Positions 46,182 through 54,508 of a stretch of 64,000 bases of DNA are shown here, one piece after another. Made by a program: the position numbers and the translations under genes. Source of the DNA: Pantoea deleyi (lineage in GTDB: Bacteria; Pseudomonadota; Gammaproteobacteria; Enterobacterales; Enterobacteriaceae); the NCBI RefSeq assembly GCF_022647325.1, contig NZ_CP071407.1, forward strand, positions 1 to 64,000, read 5' to 3'. Under the pieces are notes generated by a model. That model worked only from the letters and a program-made list of their open reading frames with translations. It did not search any database and was not told the DNA's origin. Position 1 is the stretch's first letter, and each line of letters opens with the position of its first letter.

Positions 46182-47201
46182 CTAATAAAAATTCTCCTGC
46201 GTATAAAGCATAAAGGTAACTTTTCCGCTGTTGTATTCCTCAGGTATTTGACCGTGTTCGAGATAACTCAGCAGGATGTCTACCGACAGCTGCGCATGGC
46301 GAGCCGTGTTCTGATCCAGCGTAAGGGCCAGAGCGTTTCTGCTAAACAGTGCTTTCGTGGTGGAATACAATTCGTGAGTAATGAGTGTGCAGGCCTGCGT
46401 CAGACGATGCCTCGCCAGAGCCTCGCTGATTTCGGTATTACCCAGGCCGGTGTTGTAAAGTCCCACCACCTCAGCCGACCGCACCAGCTCTTTTTCGAGC
46501 AGTCTGCTAATGGTTATGCGGCTTTCCTGACCCGCCAGTACCTCCCGTAATGTCACGTCAGGAAAGCGCTTTTCAAGGACATCGCGAAAGCCCTGAATAC
46601 GCTGCTGATGGGCGCGGTATTCACTGCGTCCACTCACCACAATCACATCGCCCTGTTGTCTGATCAGGTTGCCCATCATCAGCCCGGCTGTGCGGCCTGC
46701 CTGCAGCTGGTCAATGCCAACATGACACAGCCTGTGCGCGCCAGGCAGATCCGTGACGAGGGTCACCACCGGCACTCCGCGTTGTCTGCAGCACTGCAGT
46801 GCCTGATAAATAGCAGGATGTTCATGGGCAAAGATAATCAGGGCGTCACGTATCTTGCTGCGTTCTTCAATGAGTACAGCCAGTCTGTCCGGACAGGACT
46901 CCGGCACAAAAGTGCGGTGCAGCACTAAGCGGCGATAACCCAGAGCAGTCGCGATGGCGGAAAAATCGCTTGCAAGCTGTCTGAAAAAAAATGAGTCGTC
47001 GCCACTAAGTAATACCTCAATCTGCCAGGCATGACGGTGCTCTTCAGGCAGGATGCGCTTCAGGCCAGCCTCACGCGCGGCTTCGAGTACTTTCTGCACG
47101 GTCCCTGGAGAGACGCCGCCCCGCTCATTCATTACGCGGTCGACCGTCGCCAGGCTGACACCTGCCCGTTCTGCCAGCATTTCAAGAGTCATTGTCTTCA
47201 T
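46182..47201 (-). CDS. LacI-family regulator of the inositol-like cluster
   Basis: 339 aa. The HTH is LEMLAERAGVSLATVDRVMNERGGV (about residues 5-29). The effector part has a periplasmic-binding-protein fold (VTLVTDLPGAHRLCHVGIDQLQ; VSGRSEYRAHQQRIQGF). CAGGAAATCTG lies before ATG 47201, and a hairpin TGAGG, 6 nt, CCTCA sits in the leader. A decayed second copy lies at 48656-48976. Likely represses the divergent TIM-barrel gene and its neighbours. Confidence 0.88.
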   Translation of the reverse strand: MKTMTLEMLAERAGVSLATVDRVMNERGGVSPGTVQKVLEAAREAGLKRILPEEHRHAWQIEVLLSGDDSFFFRQLASDFSAIATALGYRRLVLHRTFVPESCPDRLAVLIEERSKIRDALIIFAHEHPAIYQALQCCRQRGVPVVTLVTDLPGAHRLCHVGIDQLQAGRTAGLMMGNLIRQQGDVIVVSGRSEYRAHQQRIQGFRDVLEKRFPDVTLREVLAGQESRITISRLLEKELVRSAEVVGLYNTGLGNTEISEALARHRLTQACTLITHELYSTTKALFSRNALALTLDQNTARHAQLSVDILLSYLEHGQIPEEYNSGKVTFMLYTQENFY

Positions 47202-47308
47202 CAGATTTCCTGCTGAGGTATTTCCCTCAAAATATCTGTTTCTCAGGGTATGCCGACAGGCTAATTTGGCAACATCTTTATCGCTGAACTTTGACCTTCA
47301 GACAGATA
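47199..47308. repeat. lacI leader/promoter duplication, copy 1
   Basis: Sequence upstream of the intact lacI, including TGAGG...CCTCA and CAGGCTAATTTGGCAA, recurs at 48971-49082 upstream of the decayed lacI and iolG with about 85 percent agreement by eye. From 47310 to 47700 no gene is seen; the short frame at 47510-47707 has no features. Confidence 0.8.
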
Positions 47309-47703
47309 ATCCCCCTGGAGTACAACATTTTTTGCTCTGCCTTTACGTAACTTTGCAGGACACATGCGCAACATACTGCTCAAATGATGGTGAAAGACAT
47401 TAAAACCTGACAGCTGTTTGTCCGCGCCAGAGTTGTTTAAAAAATCAGATCCACATGTAAACAATGCATCTTTTTTCAGGTAATACGCTGATGGAGCATC
47501 CGGCAGCTAATGAAGTTAACCATACGTGACTGTGCATACGGGTCAGGCCAGCGTCAAAGGGATGTAAAACGATGCTCGTTCAGCCAGGGCGTACACGGTG
47601 TGGTCAAAGTGCTGATATTCGCTATCAAAAAAATATTGAGATTATCCGGGTTGTGCCGAAGTCAGATAATCTCTGGATTAATCTGTGTAATAACTTTCGT
47701 TAT

Positions 47704-47719
47704 CTGAACGCGGGTTCAG
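47704..47719 (+). promoter_or_regulatory. LacI-type operator candidate
   Basis: CTGAACGC/GGGTTCAG, a 16-bp near-palindrome centred on a CG step, sits 30 bp before the TIM-barrel gene. The form suits a LacI-family repressor. Probable target of the LacI at 46182. Confidence 0.5.
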
Positions 47720-47747
47720 CTATCACAAAAAATGGGAAGATAACTTT

Positions 47748-48638
47748 ATGAAAATTGCATTCGACGTAGATGTAATCAGGGATCTCGGTATTCCCGGCAT
47801 GGTCAGGCAGGTTTCAGAATGGGGATACAAGTATATTGAGCAGTCTCCACATCCGGAAATAAACCCGTTCTATAAACATCCCCGTGCGGGTCACGAGATT
47901 ATCGATAAGTACAAAAGAGCATTGAGGGAAACTGGCGTTGAAATATCATCATTCATCTGTGTTTACCGGTGGTCTGGTCCGGATGAACTGCGCAGACAGG
48001 CGGCCGTAAAAAACTGGAAACGCATGGTTGAAATAGCCGTTGAAATGGGAGTACAGGTCATAAATACAGAGTTAGCGGGCGATCCGAACCAAGCCGAAGT
48101 ATGCGATGAGATGTTTTATCGTTCAATGGAAACCCTGCTTCCACTGTTTGAACGCGAAGGAATCCGTGTAGAAATTCAGGCTCATCCATGGGACTTTTGT
48201 GAAGAAAGTGATGAAACCGTCAACATCGTCAGATCATTCAGGAGTGATAACATCAAGTACGTCTACAGTGTGCCTCATACCTTTTTTTACGATAAAGGTA
48301 AAGGCGACGTACAGAATATGATACGCCATGCCGGACGGGATCTGTCTCACGTTTTAATTGCTGATACCATGAACCATACAAAACATTGCCGTTACATTGT
48401 AAATCCGCCGGGTGTGGATGCGACTATTCATCAGCATGTTGGCATTGGTGAGGGCGAGGTCAACTTTGACTCACTTTTTAATGCATTGCGCGAAGTTAAA
48501 TTTGCTGAACAGTCTTTCAGGGTTGGAGGCGAACCTATTATCGCCGCTTCACTATTTGGTTATCCGGAAAAGATGAAGTATCAGGCCGTTGAAACCCGTG
48601 AGCGCATAGAACGCGAGTTGCTCTCACCGGAAAACTGA
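47748..48638 (+). CDS. Sugar phosphate isomerase/epimerase-family TIM barrel
   Basis: 296 aa, xylose-isomerase-like barrel. It has NTELAGDPNQ, IQAHPWDFCE, and IADTMNHTK; metal ligands Glu, Asp and His follow the AP-endonuclease-2-like pattern (VEIQAHP; VGIGEGEVNF). GGGAAGATAACTT precedes the ATG. Probably an inosose isomerase or dehydratase acting with the nearby Gfo/Idh/MocA enzymes. GC content is lower than its neighbours. Confidence 0.8.
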   Translation: MKIAFDVDVIRDLGIPGMVRQVSEWGYKYIEQSPHPEINPFYKHPRAGHEIIDKYKRALRETGVEISSFICVYRWSGPDELRRQAAVKNWKRMVEIAVEMGVQVINTELAGDPNQAEVCDEMFYRSMETLLPLFEREGIRVEIQAHPWDFCEESDETVNIVRSFRSDNIKYVYSVPHTFFYDKGKGDVQNMIRHAGRDLSHVLIADTMNHTKHCRYIVNPPGVDATIHQHVGIGEGEVNFDSLFNALREVKFAEQSFRVGGEPIIAASLFGYPEKMKYQAVETRERIERELLSPEN

Positions 48639-48655
48639 ATCACCTGCCGGAATAT

Positions 48656-48976
48656 GCAGAAACTTACTTGTCCCGGGTCTTCCGGATGCGGTCTTATTAG
48701 CCCGTCTGCGCGACCTGCCTGCAGCTGGTGAATGCCAGAATAATACAGTCACAGATCCGTGACGAGTGCGACCAGAGTAACGCTGTAGCGCCTGATAAAC
48801 AGCGGGATGTTCATGGGCAAAGTCAAGAAGTGCGTCATGCGTTTTACTGCACTCTTCCATGCTCACAGCCTGTCTGTTCGGGAAAAGACGGCGCCTGGCT
48901 TATTCAGCACGCGGTCGGCCGCAGCGATGCTCACTCCTGCCCGCTCAGCCAGTATTTCAGGCGTAAATGTTTTCAT
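48656..48976 (-). pseudogene. Decayed duplicate of the LacI regulator
   Basis: From ATG 48976 the frame reads MKTFTPEILAERAGVSIAA then ADRVLNKPGAVF before a stop, matching the intact LacI N-terminus. A second frame (48624-48866) retains DALLDFAHEHPAVYQALQRY, matching DALIIFAHEHPAIYQALQCC. The part between them and the whole C-terminal half are deleted or frameshifted. Confidence 0.85.
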
Positions 48977-49082
48977 TAGTGTTCCTGCTGAGGTAATTCC
49001 CTCAAAACTTACATTTCTCAGGGTATGACGGCAGGCTAATTTGGCAATGTCTTTATCGCTGAAATTTGAACTTCAGACAGGA
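48971..49082. repeat. lacI leader/promoter duplication, copy 2
   Basis: Second copy of the region at 47199-47308. Here it runs directly into the ribosome site of iolG (CAGACAGGAAATCATC ATG), so this copy is probably the ancestral divergent promoter. Confidence 0.8.
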
Positions 49083-49089
49083 AATCATC

Positions 49090-50100
49090 ATGACGCAGAA
49101 AAAACGTTTTGCCCTGATCGGCTGTGGTTTTATCGGACAGGTACATGCTGCAAACCTTGCGACGCACCCGGGTGTTGAGCTTGCGATGCTGGCCGACCTG
49201 GACACGGCCCGTGCCGCCGCACTGGCCGGACAGATGAAGTGCGCGGCGGGCGAAGTCAGCGCCGCCGTTAACAGTGACAATATAGATGCAGTGCTGATAG
49301 CCAGCGCAACGCCGTCACATGCTGAACTACTTGAAGCGGCGGCAAGGGCAGGTAAGGCCGTCTATTGTGAAAAACCGATCGATTTGTCACTGGCAAGAGC
49401 GACCCGAGTTGCTGAAAACGTGCTGCCCCTGAAGACAAAAATAACGATCGGCTTCAATCGCCGTTTTGACAGCAGTCATCAGCAATTAAAGCGTCAGCTG
49501 GAACAGGGAACTTCCGGGCGTCCTGAGTTAATCCAGATGGTCTGCCGTGCGTCGGAACTTCCGCCGCTCAGTTACCTTAAATCTTCCGGCGGCCAGATGC
49601 GTGACCAGGCGATCCATTTTTTCGACCTGCTGCGCTGGCTGACAGCCGATGACGTTATTTCAGTGGGCGCTATGGGTGCCGCACTGGCAATGCCTGCCAT
49701 CAGCGAGTTTGGCGATGTGGATACGTCGGTGCTGATTATGCAGATGCAGCAGGGCGCGTTTGCGCAGCTCGATAACACGCGTCGTACGGGCTATGGCTAT
49801 GATGAAAGGATCAGTGTGATGGGAGAAAAAGGGCTGGCAGAGTCAGGTTCCCAGAGCCCGCAGGGGATGACGCTTTACCAGGGAAAAGCCATTGTAAAGC
49901 AGGGTCTTTATGCGGACTGGTTCAGCCGTGTCCAGGGCACGTACTATCAGCATCTTGACGCGTTTGTCCGCTCTCTGAACGGGGAGGATGTGGCTGATTT
50001 ACCCGGACTGCTGGATGGGATTCAGGCGCAGGCGATCGCAGAAGCCGCGACGAAATCCCTGACAACCGGAATGTTCTGCCCGGTCGACAGGGTGTTCTGA
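49090..50100 (+). CDS. iolG: Inositol 2-dehydrogenase-like protein (Gfo/Idh/MocA)
   Basis: 336 aa from ATG 49090 (CAGGAAA 6 nt upstream), the usual length of IolG. Rossmann motif ALIGCGFIGQVHAANL at residues 8-23, EKPIDLS (active-site Lys of EKP), and GFNRRFDSSHQQL, an IolG signature; catalytic Asp/His are in RDQAIHFFDLLRW. Oxidises myo-inositol or a relative with NAD. Downstream of the duplicated lacI promoter. Confidence 0.87.
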   Translation: MTQKKRFALIGCGFIGQVHAANLATHPGVELAMLADLDTARAAALAGQMKCAAGEVSAAVNSDNIDAVLIASATPSHAELLEAAARAGKAVYCEKPIDLSLARATRVAENVLPLKTKITIGFNRRFDSSHQQLKRQLEQGTSGRPELIQMVCRASELPPLSYLKSSGGQMRDQAIHFFDLLRWLTADDVISVGAMGAALAMPAISEFGDVDTSVLIMQMQQGAFAQLDNTRRTGYGYDERISVMGEKGLAESGSQSPQGMTLYQGKAIVKQGLYADWFSRVQGTYYQHLDAFVRSLNGEDVADLPGLLDGIQAQAIAEAATKSLTTGMFCPVDRVF

Positions 50101-50174
50101 TAAATGTCCGGGGCCGGTCCTGTCAGGATATGGCCCCGGAAGCTACGGATACTCAGCCCTGGCTGCTGCAGATT

Positions 50175-51206
50175 TCAGCGCTCTTCGTTGAATACTATCC
50201 CGAGCTGTCCCCTCACCGTATCCATAGCTGTCAGAGTACTGAGTACGGCGGACAACGGGCGAACGGGCGAGTCGTTTAATGCCTGCCCCACGCACCATGA
50301 AAAATGCCGGATTTCATGACAGAGCTGCGCGTAACGGCTGGCGGTTTCTTCCCAGCACAGCGTGTGGCCACCCTGGCTTGAGGTCAGCACAAATCCGCCG
50401 GGTGCATAAAACTGTCCCGCCAGAACCAGAGTGGCATCGCGTCCCGCAATCACCGCACTTCCGGGCGTATTACTGAACAGGGTCGTGTTCAGCACCGAAT
50501 GCATGCCACAGGCATGTTCGAATAGCATAGAAGCCTGCCCATTAACATTCCGTTCTGCCGGTTGTCCGCTGGACTGGATGCGGACCGGTGCACCTGCCAC
50601 CATCACGCTCAGCGAAACCAGATAACTGCCTAAATCCAGCATCGGACCTCCGGCCAGATCGGCATTAAAGATGCGGTGATCCTGCGTAAAAAACTCGCCG
50701 TGATCGGCAATCAGGGTATGAAGATCACCCAATACCCCGTCGTTTAAAAGCTGACGCAGCACATCGTATTTTGGCGCGAAATCACACCACATGCCTTCCA
50801 TACACAACAGGTCTTTCTGACGGGCCTTCGCCTGCAGGGCCTCCGCCTCCCTGACATTCAGCGCCAGAGGTTTCTCAATCAGCACATGTTTACCCGCATT
50901 CAGTGCTTTCATGCCATCCGGAAAATGATGGTTATGCGGTGTGGCGATGTAGATTGCGTCCAGATCCTTCATTGCCAGCATTTCATCTGTACTGCTGCAG
51001 GCCGCCGGAATTGCCCAGCGCTCGGCGAATGCCTGTGCTTTTACTTTGTTTCTTGCTGATACTGCAACCAGCTGCTGTCCGGTGTGCGCTTTCAGTGCGC
51101 GGGCAAAGTGTTCGGCGATCCAGCCGGGGCCGATAATTCCCCAGCGCAGTACGGGTATCGACTTTTCAGAGGGCAGTCGCGGGACGGGCAGGGATGAGGG
51201 AAACAT
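50175..51206 (-). CDS. Gfo/Idh/MocA-family dehydrogenase
   Basis: 343 aa from ATG 51206 (AAGGAA upstream). Rossmann GIIGPGWIAEHFA, then IATPHNHHFPDG, IEKPLALN (active Lys) and WCDFAPKYDVLR; the C-terminal substrate domain has DLGSYLVSL. Closer to trans-dihydrodiol/xylose dehydrogenase-like proteins than to IolG. Third gene of a minus-strand operon after iolE and another Gfo/Idh gene (12-nt gap). Confidence 0.85.
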   Translation of the reverse strand: MFPSSLPVPRLPSEKSIPVLRWGIIGPGWIAEHFARALKAHTGQQLVAVSARNKVKAQAFAERWAIPAACSSTDEMLAMKDLDAIYIATPHNHHFPDGMKALNAGKHVLIEKPLALNVREAEALQAKARQKDLLCMEGMWCDFAPKYDVLRQLLNDGVLGDLHTLIADHGEFFTQDHRIFNADLAGGPMLDLGSYLVSLSVMVAGAPVRIQSSGQPAERNVNGQASMLFEHACGMHSVLNTTLFSNTPGSAVIAGRDATLVLAGQFYAPGGFVLTSSQGGHTLCWEETASRYAQLCHEIRHFSWCVGQALNDSPVRPLSAVLSTLTAMDTVRGQLGIVFNEER

Positions 51207-51217
51207 AGTGATTCCTT

Positions 51218-52405
51218 TTAAGCATTGTTCTGGCGGTTGCCTGCAACTGCAACCCACTGACGGGATATAATGGACTGCTCGATGGCGGTCAGGATTTGCT
51301 GGTTCTGCAGGCCAAATGCAAAGTCCGGATAACAGTCGCTATCGCTGCAGATCCCCTGAACCAGGTCATGAACTTCGATGACTTTGACATCAAAATACCC
51401 GAGTCCGCCGCCGCCAAAATCGAATCCGAAGAAGCCGGAATAGGCCGGGATCTGGCTGCCTGCATACAGGGTCTTGAAGCCCCGATCGTGTCTGTCATCA
51501 CTGAAGCGATAAACCTGCAGCTCATTGAAACGTTCGCCGTCCATATAAAGGGTGCCCTCGGTACCGGAAACCTCCCAGAACACACCGAAAATGCGACCGG
51601 CAGCCAGGCGTGAGGCTTCAATCACGCCGCTGGCCCCGCTTTCAAAGCTGACAAGACACTGTACCTGGTCGTCGTTTTCAACCTCACGCCATTCTGCCTG
51701 GTCATCAATCCGGCTGGCATAACCGGCGTCCACCTGAGGAACAGGGCGCTGCCGGAGGTAGGTCTGCGCGCTGGCCGTTACCTCGCTGATCTCACCCATG
51801 AGAAACTGCGCGACGGAAAGGGTGTGAGCCCCCAGGTCGCCCAGAGATCCGCTACCGCCCAGGCTTCTGGAGCAGCGCCATGACCAGGGCAGCTCCGGGT
51901 CATTGTAAAAACCCTGGTCAAAGGTGCCGCGAAAGCGGATTGGCGTACCGATATCGCCGCGCTCAATAATCTGTTTTGCCAGCAACGCTGCGGGCGTTTT
52001 GATGTTATTAAAGGCCACCATCGTTTTGACGCCGGCCTGCTCTGCTGCCAGCGTCATCTGCAGTGCCTCCTGCGAACTGACGGCCAGTGGTTTTTCACAG
52101 TACACGTGCTTGCCTGCTGCAATCGCTGCCAGCGCCATTTCAAAGTGCAGATGGTTGGGTGAGGTGATATCCACTACGTCAACCTGCGGATCGTTAATCA
52201 GATCACGCCAGTCCCCGTAGGCCTTATCAGCCCCGAAGCGCACCGCATTCTCGTCCGCTAAGGCCTGATTCTGATCGGCCAGTGCATAGAGACGAGGACG
52301 CTTCGGCAGGTCCGGATAAATCATTGCTGCGCGGCGGTAGGCATCAGCATGTGCCTGCCCCATGAATCCCGAGCCGATTAAACCAATATTGAGGTTGTCT
52401 TTCAT
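51218..52405 (-). CDS. Gfo/Idh/MocA-family dehydrogenase
   Basis: 395 aa from ATG 52405, which overlaps the iolE stop as ATGA; AAGGAAACCGTCCA gives a ribosome site. GLIGSGFMGQAHADAYRRA is the NAD motif, EKPLAVSSQEA the active site, and DLGAHTLSVAQFL the second catalytic segment. The length and FWEVSGTEGTLYMDGERFNEL resemble levoglucosan and inositol-type dehydrogenases. Probably oxidises a cyclitol or sugar feeding IolE. Confidence 0.86.
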   Translation of the reverse strand: MKDNLNIGLIGSGFMGQAHADAYRRAAMIYPDLPKRPRLYALADQNQALADENAVRFGADKAYGDWRDLINDPQVDVVDITSPNHLHFEMALAAIAAGKHVYCEKPLAVSSQEALQMTLAAEQAGVKTMVAFNNIKTPAALLAKQIIERGDIGTPIRFRGTFDQGFYNDPELPWSWRCSRSLGGSGSLGDLGAHTLSVAQFLMGEISEVTASAQTYLRQRPVPQVDAGYASRIDDQAEWREVENDDQVQCLVSFESGASGVIEASRLAAGRIFGVFWEVSGTEGTLYMDGERFNELQVYRFSDDRHDRGFKTLYAGSQIPAYSGFFGFDFGGGGLGYFDVKVIEVHDLVQGICSDSDCYPDFAFGLQNQQILTAIEQSIISRQWVAVAGNRQNNA

Positions 52406-53319
52406 TGGACGGTTTCCTTTGCAGAAAGAGACGGTGAAAAAGTGTTTTTTACCCATTGAAACGCCCGGGACACGGCAGCAGACGGCTCTTCTTTTTGCGG
52501 GTCCTGCTCCGCCTCGACTATCAGCCAGCCCTGATAGTCTGCGTGCGCAATGAAGTCAGTCAGCGGAGAATAATCAATACAGCCCTCTCCCGGCACAGTG
52601 AAGAGTCCCGCGCGTACCGCATCGTTAAAGCTCAGGTCGTTTTCCAGAACCTGATGCAGGACATCGGCACGGACGTCTTTCAGATGAATGTGCACGATAC
52701 GGTGTCCAAACTTTTCAGTTATCTCAGCCAGGTTAACACCAGCGGCAAAAGCGTGTCCGGAGTCCAGAACCAGTCCCACACTGTCGGAGGTTTTAATCAG
52801 AAATTCTTCCAGTTCATGATGCTGCTCAACCAGCATCATCAGATGATGATGGTAGGCTAGTTTCAGGCCGAACCTGTCCAGCAGAATATCAGCGAACCCG
52901 CTGACTTTACGGGCATATTCATCCGCATCCAGGCAGCTCAGAGGCGGAGAAAGAGAGAGAGGCTCGTCCAGCGGATGACTGCCAGGCATGCAGCCGCATT
53001 CGCCGTAAACCATAACTTCTGCCCCTGATGCTCTGAGAAGTGCGGCGTGTGATTCCACGGCCGCGATTTCATCGGCAACGCCGCGTTCGGCAAGGAAACC
53101 GCTATGCCAGCCGGAAGCAAGCTGGAGTCCGGCCTTATGCAACACCGGGGCTAACTCCGCATGGGTACGGGGAAATTTTCTGCCCAGCTCAATTCCCTGA
53201 TAACCGGCAGATGCAGCCTGTGTCAGACAGGTTTCAAGTGAAATACTCTCGCCCAGATCGGGCAAAACATCATTGGTCCAGCTCAGCGGGCTTACACCTA
53301 ATCGAATATGTGGACTCAT
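52402..53319 (-). CDS. iolE: Inosose dehydratase IolE-like protein
   Basis: 305 aa TIM barrel. It begins RLGVSPLSWTNDVLPDLG and has the metal-site segments FGLKLAYHHHLMML, VGLVLDSGHAF and VHIHLKDVR, then FTVPGEGCIDYSPLTDF and WLIVEAEQDP; each corresponds to remembered IolE. Removes water from scyllo-inosose. AAGGAGG lies 9 nt upstream. First gene of a three-gene minus-strand operon. Confidence 0.86.
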   Translation of the reverse strand: MSPHIRLGVSPLSWTNDVLPDLGESISLETCLTQAASAGYQGIELGRKFPRTHAELAPVLHKAGLQLASGWHSGFLAERGVADEIAAVESHAALLRASGAEVMVYGECGCMPGSHPLDEPLSLSPPLSCLDADEYARKVSGFADILLDRFGLKLAYHHHLMMLVEQHHELEEFLIKTSDSVGLVLDSGHAFAAGVNLAEITEKFGHRIVHIHLKDVRADVLHQVLENDLSFNDAVRAGLFTVPGEGCIDYSPLTDFIAHADYQGWLIVEAEQDPQKEEPSAAVSRAFQWVKNTFSPSLSAKETVQ

Positions 53320-53631
53320 CAGGACATACCTCCTTACAGGTCAGTCTGAGAGCACTATATGGATGGTGTAACTGGAATTGTTACCGGTTCAATGAGGTAA
53401 AACCCTCATCCGGAGAAAATATAATGCCTGCCTGTTTCATATTGTTATTGATTGGAAGAAACGCAAATATTAACCCGCTCGTCGGGTTAATAAGTCGCCT
53501 CGCTCTGGTCCTTTTACCACTTACCGTCCTGCGGCTGGAAATCATCAGTGTTAAACAGCAGGGCACCCATGCGATGCCGGGCGAAGAAATAAGGGGCTGG
53601 AATTTATCTGCCCTGTAATAATAAGGAATAA
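53320..53631. other. Gene-free stretch
   Basis: Promoter region of the iolE operon followed by sequence with no recognised gene. Frames over 53381-53618 have no domain. Confidence 0.35.
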
Positions 53632-53775
53632 CGTCTGGATGGAGCTGGGGTCTCTGTTCTTCCCTGCGTCACCATTGGCTCGGATAGTATTATCAATGCC
53701 GGTGCGGTTGTCCTCAGGGGTGTACCTCAAGGCGTACTGGTAGCAGGTAACCCCGCGACATTGTCAGGTAAATAA
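53632..53775 (+). pseudogene. 3' remnant of a hexapeptide-repeat acyltransferase
   Basis: The open frame after a TAA at 53629-53631 encodes DGAGVSVLPCVTIGSDSIIN, then AGAVVLRGVPQGVLVAGNPA and a stop. These are the last left-handed beta-helix turns and the V.GNPA end of sugar or serine O-acetyltransferases. The N-terminal two-thirds is missing and there is no start codon. Confidence 0.75.
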
Positions 53776-53865
53776 CTGAAGAATATAAACGACGATAATT
53801 CTGAACAGCTCTTCCCTTAACTTCAATAGCGGATGCGAAGACCCTTATATGTGTTTATGTCCTAA

Positions 53866-53891
53866 TGTCCGCTTTTCGCTCATGGCGGACA
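53866..53891. repeat. Dispersed repeat: TGTCCGC hairpin
   Basis: TGTCCGC, 12 nt including TTTTCGCTCAT, GCGGACA. Relatives lie at 44445-44461 (GTCCGCTTTTCGCTCAT), 46119-46142 (GTCTGCTCCTCGCTCATGG then CGGAC) and, as GTGCCAGAAGCGGAC, at 42000-42014 and 45138-45152; a degenerate AGTGCCAGAAACAGACGT follows near 53925. They mark module borders. Confidence 0.75.
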
Positions 53892-54046
53892 TTGGCCTGA
53901 GCGTCAGTTCGCTTAGTGCCAGAAACAGACGTTCAGGCTATAGAAAACGATCAGACTAAACAGGAATGAAGGTCTTCTGGCGAGGTAAGTAGTCCTGTGT
54001 TTAGTATGGAATAGTGGGTAATGTCCAGAGGGTATCAGGAGCAATT

Positions 54047-54444
54047 ATGAAGGGAAGCTGTCTGTGTAAGAAAATCCAAAATGAATGTGATGAGCTGAAA
54101 GGTGTAACAGTCAATTGCCACTGTCACACCTGCAGAAAAGCACACGCCGCCCCATATGCGCCAACAGCTGCTGTTAAACGCAAAAATTCAGATGGTTAAA
54201 AGGCAGTGAATACCTGAGCTCTTATACTTCTTCTCCAGATAAACTTCGTCATTTCTGTTCAGTGTGCGGCTCTCAGCTGATAGCAGAAAGGCCTCATTAA
54301 AGCCATGCAATAGTACATGTTGCAACACTGGATGAGCCACCTTCTTCTACGGCAATTGCACATATATGGTGCTGTCATGACGTTCCATGGTTCAATGAAA
54401 ATCATGACACACCATATTACGATGAATGGCAGAAAGGCCGCTGA
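54047..54444 (+). pseudogene. GFA-family (glutathione-dependent formaldehyde-activating type) gene, disrupted
   Basis: ATG 54047 after CAGGAG. The first part reads MKGSCLCKKIQ and VNCHCHTCRKAH (zinc-ligand CxC and CxxC); a frameshift near 54182 follows, after which the frame continues FRWLKGSEYLSS and HFCSVCGSQLIAERPH (CxxC). A TAA then interrupts before SHAIVHVATLDE and the end YDEWQKGR. Two lesions mean no functional product. Confidence 0.88.
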
Positions 54445-54508
54445 TCATAACCGACGTTAAATTAACAGCGAGGCACGCCTTTCGCTCTTAACTGACGTCC
54501 TCACCATT

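Noticed and set aside
47510..47707. 65-aa frame before the TIM-barrel gene
   Set aside because: Lies across the promoter and probable LacI operator; no family features.
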